NCBI RefSeq assembly: GCF_002760665.1 | Contig: NZ_PDOB01000015.1 | Span: 1 to 64,000, forward strand | DNA: 64,000 nucleotides | DNA from: Massilia psychrophila | Lineage (GTDB): Bacteria; Pseudomonadota; Gammaproteobacteria; Burkholderiales; Burkholderiaceae_D | Direction of reading: 5' to 3' | Shown here: positions 8,564 to 15,744 of the stretch, piece by piece | How positions within the stretch are numbered: position 1 is the stretch's first letter | How the letters are laid out: each line of letters opens with the position of its first letter | Notes under the pieces: generated by a model | The model's input: the letters and a program-made list of their open reading frames with translations, nothing else | Told to the model about the DNA's origin: nothing | Databases searched by the model: none | Program-made: the position numbers and the translations under genes

Positions 8564-10963
8564 ATGACCAATTTCATCGTCAAAAAAGTCGCCGTGCTGG
8601 GCGCCGGCGTGATGGGCGCGCAAATCGCCGCCCACTGCATCAACGCCAAGGTGCCGGTGGTGCTGTTCGACCTGCCGGCCAAGGACGGCAACAAGAACGG
8701 CATCGTGCTGCGCGCGATCGAGAACCTCAAAAAACTCAGCCCTGCGCCGCTCGCCAACAAGGATGACGCGGCCCTGATTGAAGTCGCCAACTACGAAGAC
8801 GACCTCGCGCTGTTGGCCGGCTGCGATCTGATCATCGAAGCGATCGCCGAGCGCATGGACTGGAAGCACGACCTGTACAAAAAGGTCGCGCCGCACATCG
8901 CGCCAAACGCGATTTTTGCGTCAAACACCTCGGGCCTGTCGATCACCGCACTGGCCGACGGCTTCGACGCCGAATTGAAAGCGCGCTTTTGCGGCGTCCA
9001 CTTCTTCAATCCGCCGCGCTACATGCACCTGGTAGAGATCATCCCGACGGCGGCCACCGGCGCGGCGATCGTCGATCAGCTGGAAGGTTTTTTGACCACC
9101 ACGCTCGGCAAGGGCGTCGTGCGGGCCAAGGACACGCCGAACTTCATCGCCAACCGGGTCGGCATCTTCGGCATGCTGGCCACCATCCATGAAGCCGAAA
9201 AATTCGGCCTGTCGGTCGACGTCGTCGACGACCTGACCGGCGCCAAGCTGGGCCGCGCCAAGTCCGGCACCTTCCGTACCGCCGACGTGGTCGGGCTCGA
9301 CACGATGGGCCACGTGATCAAGACCATGCAGGACAACCTGGCCGACGATCCGTTCTTTGCCCTGTACAAGACGCCTGACGTGTTGGCCAAACTGGTGGCC
9401 GGCGGCGCACTCGGCCAAAAGGCCGGCGCCGGCTTCTATAAAAAGGTCGGCAAGGACATCCTGCGCCTCGACTTTGCCAGCGGCGAGTACGTCGCCGGCG
9501 GCGGCAAGGCAGCCGACATCGTCGCCCGCATCCTCAAAGAAAAAGATCCGGTCAAGAAATTCAAGGCGCTGCGCGAATCGACCAACCCGCAGGCGCAGTT
9601 CCTGTGGGCGATCTTCCGCGACGCGTTCCACTACATCGCCGTGCACCTGGGCGAAGTGGCCGACAACGCGCGCGACGTCGACTTTGCGATGCGCTGGGGT
9701 TTTGGGTGGAACGTCGGCCCGTTCGAAACGTGGCAGGCGGCCGGCTGGCAGCAGATCGCCACCTGGATCAATCAGGATATCGCCGAAGGCCGTGCCCTGT
9801 GCGACGCGCCGTTACCAGGCTGGGTCACCAGCGGGCAGGTAGCAGAGAAGGGCGGCGTGCACACCCCTGAAGGTTCGTACTCGGCCTCGAAGAACGCTTT
9901 CGTGCCGCGCTCCGAACTGTCCGTGTACCAGCGCCAGCCGTTTCGCGCCCCAGTATTCGGCACCGGCGCCATCGACGGCAAGACCGCCGGCACCACCTTC
10001 CACGAAGACGAGTCGGTACGCATCTGGCACATGGACGACGAGGTGCTGGTTATCTCCCTGAAGACCAAGATGCACGTGATCGGCGAAGGCGTCATCAACG
10101 GCCTGAAAATGGCGCAGGCCGAGGCCGAGAAAAACTTCAAGGGCCTGGTCATCTGGAACACCGATGCGGCCGAAGGCGGGGCGTTTTCGGCCGGCGCCGA
10201 CTTGCAGGCCGCGCTGCCGCTGTTCATGCAGGGCGGCGCCAAGGCGATGGAGCCGGGCATCAAGCTGCTGCAGAACACCTTCATGGCGATGAAGTATTCG
10301 AGCGTGCCGGTGGTGGCCGCGGTGGCTGGCCTGGCGTTGGGCGGCGGCTGCGAAATGGCGCTGCATGCCTCCAAACGCGTCGCCTCGATCGAGTCGTACA
10401 TTGGTCTCGTCGAAGTAGGCGTCGGCCTGATTCCGGCCGGCGGCGGCCTCAAGGAAGCGGCGCTGCGCGCATCGAACGACGCGAAAGGCAGCGATGTCCT
10501 GCACTTCCTGAAAGCCGGTTTTACCAACGCGGCAATGGCCAACGTGTCGAAGTCGGCGCTGGAAGCGAAAGCGATGGGCTATCTGAAGCAAGACGACGTC
10601 ATCGTGTTCAACGCCTACGAGCTGCTGCACGTGGCGAAAGTGGAAGCGCGCGCGATGTTCGACGCCGGCTACCGGCCGCCGTTGCAAAAGACGGTTGCAG
10701 TGACGGGGCGCTACGGCTGGGCCACTATCCGCGCCCAGCTGGTCAACATGCGCGACGGCGGCTTCATCTCCGCGCACGATTACAAGCTGGGCGACATGAT
10801 CGCCGAGATCGTCACCGGCGGCGATGTCGACCAGGGCAGCGTAGTGAACGAGCAGTGGTTCCTCGACATGGAGTGCAAGGCCTTCCTCGAACTGCTGAAC
10901 AACCCGAAATCGCAGGAACGAATCATGGGCATGATGCAAACCGGTAAGCCCGTCCGCAACTGA
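8564..10963 (+). CDS. 3-hydroxyacyl-CoA dehydrogenase / enoyl-CoA hydratase fusion
   Basis: A 799-residue bifunctional beta-oxidation enzyme. The N-terminal NAD-binding fold starts with VAVLGAGVMGAQIAAHC, followed by the dehydrogenase catalytic region (GVHFFNPPRYMHLVEIIP). A crotonase domain follows from about residue 490 (GAFSAGADLQ, and the oxyanion stretch GLALGGGCEMALHAS). The domain order, dehydrogenase first and hydratase second, is the FadN-like rather than the FadB-like order. It lies 41 bases before the thiolase, with which it would complete the spiral. Confidence 0.95.
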   Translation: MTNFIVKKVAVLGAGVMGAQIAAHCINAKVPVVLFDLPAKDGNKNGIVLRAIENLKKLSPAPLANKDDAALIEVANYEDDLALLAGCDLIIEAIAERMDWKHDLYKKVAPHIAPNAIFASNTSGLSITALADGFDAELKARFCGVHFFNPPRYMHLVEIIPTAATGAAIVDQLEGFLTTTLGKGVVRAKDTPNFIANRVGIFGMLATIHEAEKFGLSVDVVDDLTGAKLGRAKSGTFRTADVVGLDTMGHVIKTMQDNLADDPFFALYKTPDVLAKLVAGGALGQKAGAGFYKKVGKDILRLDFASGEYVAGGGKAADIVARILKEKDPVKKFKALRESTNPQAQFLWAIFRDAFHYIAVHLGEVADNARDVDFAMRWGFGWNVGPFETWQAAGWQQIATWINQDIAEGRALCDAPLPGWVTSGQVAEKGGVHTPEGSYSASKNAFVPRSELSVYQRQPFRAPVFGTGAIDGKTAGTTFHEDESVRIWHMDDEVLVISLKTKMHVIGEGVINGLKMAQAEAEKNFKGLVIWNTDAAEGGAFSAGADLQAALPLFMQGGAKAMEPGIKLLQNTFMAMKYSSVPVVAAVAGLALGGGCEMALHASKRVASIESYIGLVEVGVGLIPAGGGLKEAALRASNDAKGSDVLHFLKAGFTNAAMANVSKSALEAKAMGYLKQDDVIVFNAYELLHVAKVEARAMFDAGYRPPLQKTVAVTGRYGWATIRAQLVNMRDGGFISAHDYKLGDMIAEIVTGGDVDQGSVVNEQWFLDMECKAFLELLNNPKSQERIMGMMQTGKPVRN

Positions 10964-11003
10964 TCGGCAACTGATCGACGTTCGAGACCACTGAAAGAAC
11001 AAC

Positions 11004-12200
11004 ATGAGCAAATTACTTCAAGACGCGTACATCGTCGCCGCCACCCGCACCCCGATCGGCAAGGCGCCGCGCGGGATGTTTCGCACCACCCGTCCGGACG
11101 ACCTGCTGGTCCGCGCGATCCAGGCCGCCATGGCACAGGCGCCGGGCCTCGATCCGGCCCTGATCGACGACGCCATCATCGGCTGCTCGTTCCCGGAAGC
11201 GGAGCAGGGTTTCAATATTGCCCGCATGTCGGTGCTGCTGGCCGGTCTGCCCAAGACGGTTGGCGGCGTCACCGTCAACCGCTACTGCGCTTCCGGCATC
11301 ACCGCCATTGCGATGGCGGCCGACCGCATCCGCGTCGGCCAGGCTGACGTGATGATCGCCGGCGGCGTCGAATCGATGTCGATGGTGCCGATGATGGGCC
11401 ACCATCCATCGATGAACATGAACATGTTCACCGACGAAAACGTCGGCATGGCCTATGGCATGGGTTTGACGGCCGAAAACGTCGCCAAGCAGTGGAAGAT
11501 CTCGCGCGAGCAGCAGGACGCTTTCGCGGTCGAGTCGCACCGCCGCGCCATCGCCGCCCAGCAGGCCGGCTTTTTCAAGGACGAGACCACCCCGGTCGAG
11601 ATCATCACCCGCACGCCGAACCTGGCTACTGGCCAGGTCGACATCAAGACGCGCACCGTCGACACTGACGAAGGCGCGCGCGCCGATTCGACCATGGAGT
11701 CGCTCGGCAAACTGAAACCCGTGTTCGCCGCCAAGGGTTCCGTCACCGCCGCCAACAGCTCGCAGATGTCGGACGGCGCTGGCGCATTGTTAATCGTCAG
11801 CGAGAAAATCCTGCGCGAGCACAACCTGACGCCGCTAGCAAAATTCTCGTCGTTCGCCGTCAAGGGCGTGCCGCCGGAGATCATGGGCATCGGCCCGAAG
11901 GTGGCGATTCCGGCCGCCTTGAAGGCGGCCGGCATCACCCAGGACCAGCTCGACTGGATCGAACTGAACGAAGCATTTGCCGCGCAAGCGCTGGCGGTGA
12001 TCGGCGACCTCGGTCTCGATCCGGCCAAGGTCAACCCGATGGGCGGCGCGATTGCGCTGGGCCATCCGCTCGGCGCGACCGGTGCGATTCGCGCCGCCAC
12101 CGTGATCCACGCGCTGCGCCGCAATAACCTTAAATACGGCATGGTGACGATGTGCGTCGGCACCGGCATGGGGGCGGCGGGTATTTTCGAGCGGGTGTAA
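11004..12200 (+). CDS. acetyl-CoA C-acyltransferase (thiolase)
   Basis: A 398-residue thiolase. The acyl-accepting Cys lies in NRYCASGITAI (near residue 94), the His in GHPLGATGA and the second Cys in CVGTGMGAAGIFERV at the C-terminus. It carries out the thiolytic cleavage that ends each beta-oxidation turn. Its position after the dehydrogenase/hydratase fusion supports a degradative role. A terminator-like hairpin follows at 12235. Confidence 0.96.
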   Translation: MSKLLQDAYIVAATRTPIGKAPRGMFRTTRPDDLLVRAIQAAMAQAPGLDPALIDDAIIGCSFPEAEQGFNIARMSVLLAGLPKTVGGVTVNRYCASGITAIAMAADRIRVGQADVMIAGGVESMSMVPMMGHHPSMNMNMFTDENVGMAYGMGLTAENVAKQWKISREQQDAFAVESHRRAIAAQQAGFFKDETTPVEIITRTPNLATGQVDIKTRTVDTDEGARADSTMESLGKLKPVFAAKGSVTAANSSQMSDGAGALLIVSEKILREHNLTPLAKFSSFAVKGVPPEIMGIGPKVAIPAALKAAGITQDQLDWIELNEAFAAQALAVIGDLGLDPAKVNPMGGAIALGHPLGATGAIRAATVIHALRRNNLKYGMVTMCVGTGMGAAGIFERV

Positions 12201-12234
12201 CAAGGCCGGATCGAACGACGAACGATGAACGACA

Positions 12235-12268
12235 AAGGGCGCCCGGGACCACCTGGCGCCCTTCTTTT
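12235..12268 (+). terminator. hairpin terminator after the thiolase gene
   Basis: AAGGGCGCC (12235-12243) pairs perfectly with GGCGCCCTT (12255-12263) and is followed by CTTTT. It separates the thiolase from the enoyl-CoA hydratase that starts 25 bases later, so read-through may be partial. Confidence 0.75.
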
Positions 12269-12292
12269 CATGGCCACACACAAGGAAAACGC

Positions 12293-13069
12293 ATGGACAT
12301 CCTGACCCGCAAGACCGACGGCATCCTGACGATCGAATTCAACCGCCCGGAGCGCAAGAACGCGATTACCGGGGCGATGTACCAGAGCATGGCCGACGCA
12401 CTGGTCGATGCCGAACAGGATTACGCGGTGCGGGCAATCCTGATCACCGGCAAACCTGAGATTTTCACCGCCGGCAACGACCTCGACGACTTCCTCAAGA
12501 ATGCGCCGGCCGATGGCGTGCCCGACATGTCGCGCCCGGTCTACCAGTTCATGCGCGCGCTGTCCGGCTCGACCAAGCCGGTGGTGGCGGCGGTGGCGGG
12601 CGCGGCGATCGGCATCGGCACCACGCTGCTGATGCATTGCGACCTGGTGTACGCCGCCGACAACGCCAAGTTCAGCATGCCGTTCGTGCAGCTGGGGCTG
12701 TGCCCGGAGTTCGCCTCGAGCGTGCTGTTCCCGGCCATTGCCGGCTACCCGCGCGCGGCCGAAAAGCTGCTGCTGGGAGAAGCGTTCATGGCACAGGAAG
12801 CGTTCCAGATGGGGCTGGTGTCGAAAGTGCTGCCGTTAGATGAGCTGATCCCGTTCGCGTCGCGCCAGGCCGCCAAGCTGGTGGCGCTGCCGGCGGCCTC
12901 GGTGCGCGCCACCAAGGCGCTGATGAAGCAGCCGCGCGCCGCGCAGATCGAGGCGGCGCTGGTGGCCGAAGTCGAACTGTTCAGCGCCATGCTGCGCGCG
13001 CCCGAAGCGGAAGAGGCGTTTACCGCCTTTTTTGACAAGCGCAAGCCGGATTTTTCGAAGTTCGCGTAA
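12293..13069 (+). CDS. enoyl-CoA hydratase/isomerase family protein
   Basis: A 258-residue crotonase-fold protein from ATG 12293 (MDILTRKTDGILTIEFNRPE). The oxyanion-hole segments are ITAGNDLDDF-like (FTAGNDLDDFL) and AGAAIGIGTTLLMHCDLVYA. It hydrates 2-enoyl-CoA or isomerises double bonds and fits the preceding beta-oxidation genes. The frame runs back to 12152, but that stretch overlaps the thiolase gene and the terminator, so the later ATG with an AAGGAAA site is preferred. Confidence 0.93.
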   Translation: MDILTRKTDGILTIEFNRPERKNAITGAMYQSMADALVDAEQDYAVRAILITGKPEIFTAGNDLDDFLKNAPADGVPDMSRPVYQFMRALSGSTKPVVAAVAGAAIGIGTTLLMHCDLVYAADNAKFSMPFVQLGLCPEFASSVLFPAIAGYPRAAEKLLLGEAFMAQEAFQMGLVSKVLPLDELIPFASRQAAKLVALPAASVRATKALMKQPRAAQIEAALVAEVELFSAMLRAPEAEEAFTAFFDKRKPDFSKFA

Positions 13070-13107
13070 GGGCGGCGTGTGCGAAGCGCGACCGGCCGTT
13101 GAGTTGC

Positions 13108-13166
13108 GCATAAGTTGAGATTAATCTCGCATACGATGAGATTTGTCTCGCACAAGTTGAGACTGG
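13108..13166 (+). repeat. 21-bp tandem repeats at the left edge of a mobile island
   Basis: Two full units (13108-13128 and 13129-13149) and a partial third (from 13150) share GCATAAGTTGAGATTAATCTC or variants of it. Each contains a GAGAT...TCTC palindrome. A related motif in inverted orientation lies at 14797-14821, so the two may be the ends of a transposed or integrated unit. Confidence 0.7.
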
Positions 13167-13196
13167 AATTTCTTTTGGACCTCTGTAGCGGTTTGA

Positions 13197-13310
13197 GGAT
13201 TCGTGGTGCTTGCCAAGATGGACAATGCCACCACCAAGACCGTCGTCAACAGCTTCGCGGCGGTGCTCAACCGCGAGCCGGCGGTGATGCGCAAGACCAT
13301 GACGTACGAC
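13197..13310 (+). pseudogene. IS30 family transposase remnant
   Basis: The frame reads FVVLAKMDNATTKTVVNSF and then AAVLNREPAVMRKTMTYD, 38 codons that resemble the middle of the IS30 transposase catalytic domain ending at the second Asp of the DDE triad (TYD). A stop precedes it at 13194 and the frame closes at TAG 13311, where the left end of the IS5-type element begins. Neither the N-terminal nor the C-terminal part is present nearby, so this is an old fragment. Confidence 0.75.
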
Positions 13311-13404
13311 TAGGGCCTGTCATCAATTGAGTTGAACTCTCTAGGCTTCGTATGGCCAATCCTATCTTTGGAATAACTGTGCTGCATGCGAGAGGTCAAC
13401 TGAG

Positions 13405-14165
13405 ATGACAAAGCGTTATGAATTGCGGGATGATCAGTGGGAGAAGATCAAAGATTTGCTCCCGGGACGGGATGCGCATGTTGGCAGGACTTCGCGGGAC
13501 AATCGTCTATTCGTTAACGCAGTGTTGTATCGCTATCGGTCAGGAGTTCCATGGCGGGATCTGCCAGAACGCTTTGGCGACTTTCGCGTCGTTCATACCC
13601 GACATTCACGCTGGAGTAGGAGCGGGGTGTGGAAACATATATTTCAGGTGCTGGCACAGGATGCCGGCAATGAATACGCCATGATCGATTCGACGATTGT
13701 ACGTGCTCATCAACACAGCGCAGGCGCGAAAAAAGGGGGGCTGCAGCTCATGCAATCGGTCGCAGCCGGGGTGGACTGAGCGCCAAGATTCACGCTACGG
13801 TGGATGCCTTAGGCAATCCCACCGGATTTCACCTAACGCCAGGGCAAGCTCACGATCTTGAAGGCGCTGACGTGTTACTGCCTCAGACGCAGGGGGAACC
13901 CATGATCGCGGACAGGGCCTATGACGCCCAGGAACGGGTGATTACCCCTCTGGAGAATGCGAACAAAGGCATTGTTATCCCGTCGACCCGCTCTCGAAAG
14001 CAGGTCCGTGACTATGACCATCATATTTACCAAGCGCGCCATCTGATCGAAAATTTCTTCGCCAAGCTCAAGCAATATCGCGCGATCGCCACCCGCTACG
14101 ACAAAACCGCCTGCAACTTCCTCGGAGGCATCCACTTGGCCGCTGCGGCTATTTGGCTTATTTGA
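13405..14165 (+). CDS. IS5-type transposase made by -1 frameshift (orfA 13405-13779, orfB frame to 14165)
   Basis: OrfA (MTKRYELRDDQWEKIKDLLP) contains the DUF4096 helix-turn-helix region and the first catalytic Asp (AMIDSTIVRAH). The second frame continues with GLSAKIHATVDALGNPTGFH, the second Asp (MIADRAYDAQ) and the Glu (LIENFFAKLKQYRAIATRYD), completing the DDE triad. The frames meet at six A and six G residues (13729-13740). A -1 slip there joins KKGG to AAAHAIGRSRGG, the sequence expected for the family. Neither half shows a stop inside its own region, so the element may be active. Confidence 0.88.
13729..13740 (+). promoter_or_regulatory. A6G6 programmed frameshift site in the transposase gene
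   Basis: A run of six A followed by six G lies exactly where the transposase must pass from the orfA frame to the orfB frame by -1. This is the slippery-site type used in IS427-group elements. Confidence 0.7.
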
Positions 14166-14177
14166 TGACGCGCCCTA

Positions 14178-14800
14178 GTGTCTCACAAAAAAAACGAATA
14201 GAAAAATACCTATTTGCAACTTTCCAGTTGAGTAGGAAGCATATTTTTGTTTTAGCGGCACTAGAGTTAGCAATCCGGAAGCCCGGCACGGGCACTTGCC
14301 TTGGCGGAGACGCCGCTCCCGGCCATGTCAGCTCGATGTTCACGGTTGAAGCCTCGGCAGGGCGGCCTAATTTTTACGTGGCCATGTTCCGCGTCTCCTC
14401 CTTGGCACCGTTGCTGGCGGTAGCGCCCCGGTAATCCAATGGATCAGTTTTGACCGGAAACCCCGGCCAAACAATTGCCAATCATCACGACGCGATCAGG
14501 TACCCGTGCCGGATCTGGTACGGCGTAGGCCCGCTGGAGACCAAGCGGCCCCGACAAACCCGCGCGAATTTCATTTCCACTTAGTCGCCGGTTGCGCGTA
14601 TGACAAAAGTCTTTGTTGGGCTGACGAGATTGTCTTTTGCGTCAACGGCACACCGGCGGCTGTTGGCAGCTTCCTCTTGAGGCTTGAACGCGGCGTTGAA
14701 GCCGATGAATTCGCCTCCGGCAGCCCTCCAATTTGATTGACAATTCCGCGACGAGACCACGGCCGATGGTGCAGTTGCTCAATAAACGGGCAATCTGAAT
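14178..14800. other. gene-poor remnant region right of the IS element
   Basis: No convincing gene lies in this 620-base stretch. It is more AT-rich than the surroundings near 14180-14280. Two short open frames (14153-14434 and 14506-14736, plus strand) match no family I recognise and lack clear ribosome sites. On the minus strand the words LDYRGATASNGAKEE can be read around 14390-14440, which may be the end of another degraded transposon gene. It is best treated as decayed mobile DNA. Confidence 0.5.
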
Positions 14801-14821
14801 AATCTCATTTTATGTGAGATC
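14797..14821 (-). repeat. inverted copy of the GAGAT/TCTC motif at the right edge of the island
   Basis: The reverse complement of these 25 bases matches 13123-13147 at 19 of 25 positions. Both contain an ATCTC...GAGAT palindrome. Together the two copies bracket about 1.7 kb that holds the IS30 remnant and the IS5-type element. Confidence 0.6.
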
Positions 14822-14981
14822 CAACGACCGGACCGCAGTCGGTCTGCCCAAAGTTTCCAGGAGGCTAACCGGCGCTAGGCCCGGCAAGGCAAGCCTACAC
14901 TGCGCTCTGCCTCATGCCGCTATCCCCGACCTTGTGCGGATATCGCGGTTCGCGGAGGCAAAGCCCGGACAGGAGACCGAC

Positions 14982-15608
14982 ATGCGCACCAACCCGATTC
15001 TGGCATTCCTGGCAGGCGTATCAGCCGCCGCTGTCCTGTTCGCCGCCGCGCCGGCCAGCGCCACCCAGGCCGCACAGACCGCTACGCCAGCCAGCGGCGG
15101 CGCGCCTGCTGCCGCCAGCGCCGCATTGAACAAGGCTGACCAAAAAATTCTGCTGGATATGGCGCACGGGAGCATGGCGGAAATCGAAATGGGCAAGATG
15201 GCTCAGGGCAAAAGTCGGAACGAGCAGGTCACGACCTACGCCCAGCAGATGATCGACGACCATACCGCCGCGCTGGGCGCCGTGCACCAGCTGGCCACCG
15301 CCAGGGGCTTGAGCATGCCGGCCGAGCTCGACAAGGCGCGCAAGGCGATGATTGGCAAGCTCGACGCCAAGTCGGGCGGTGCCTTTGACAAGGCGTATAT
15401 GGCGCAGGGCGGTGTCGCCGATCACAAGAAAATGCACAGCATGCTCGCTAGCGCCGAAAAGAAGGCCAGGGACCCGGACCTCAAGGCGCTGGCTGCGAAA
15501 ATTTTGCCGACCGTCGACCAGCACCTGAAAGCGGCCCGACAGATGGACCGCCAGAAGGGCTTGACGAACGCCGAGAAGCCATCTGCCGCCACCGACGCCG
15601 GCAGGTAG
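14982..15608 (+). CDS. DUF4142 domain protein, exported
   Basis: A 208-residue protein with a signal peptide (MRTNPILAFLAGVSAAAVLF, cleavage after ASA near residue 26). The DUF4142 ferritin-like four-helix domain follows at about 52-185 (DQKILLDMAHGSMAEIEMGK, and ARDPDLKALAAKILPTVDQH). An AGGAGA ribosome site precedes ATG 14982; the frame upstream to 14814 is not used. Members are periplasmic and often stress-induced, but their biochemical role is unknown. Confidence 0.88.
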   Translation: MRTNPILAFLAGVSAAAVLFAAAPASATQAAQTATPASGGAPAAASAALNKADQKILLDMAHGSMAEIEMGKMAQGKSRNEQVTTYAQQMIDDHTAALGAVHQLATARGLSMPAELDKARKAMIGKLDAKSGGAFDKAYMAQGGVADHKKMHSMLASAEKKARDPDLKALAAKILPTVDQHLKAARQMDRQKGLTNAEKPSAATDAGR

Positions 15609-15744
15609 GGAGAATCGGCCCGGCCTGACATCGGCATTTCCCCCCGCTATTGCTGGTTTTTTTCGTCGCGGTTTTCGTGCTTGCGGGCACTGCAATCGTG
15701 AACGCGACCTTGATTTGTGAAATAATGAGAAGCGTGGGCAACAT

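Larger units (their letters stand above)
13313..14175 (+). mobile_element. IS5 family (IS427-like) insertion sequence, complete
   Basis: The element is 863 bp. The left end GGGCCTGTCATC and the right end GATGACGCGCCC are inverted repeats matching at 10 of 12 positions. The dinucleotide TA flanks both sides (13311-13312 and 14176-14177), the target duplication expected for this group. The element carries a two-frame transposase. Its GC content is visibly lower than that of the neighbouring genes. Confidence 0.88.

Noticed and set aside
14506-14736. 76-codon open frame in the mobile island
   Set aside because: There is no ribosome site, no recognisable family and it lies in decayed DNA; kept only as part of the remnant region.
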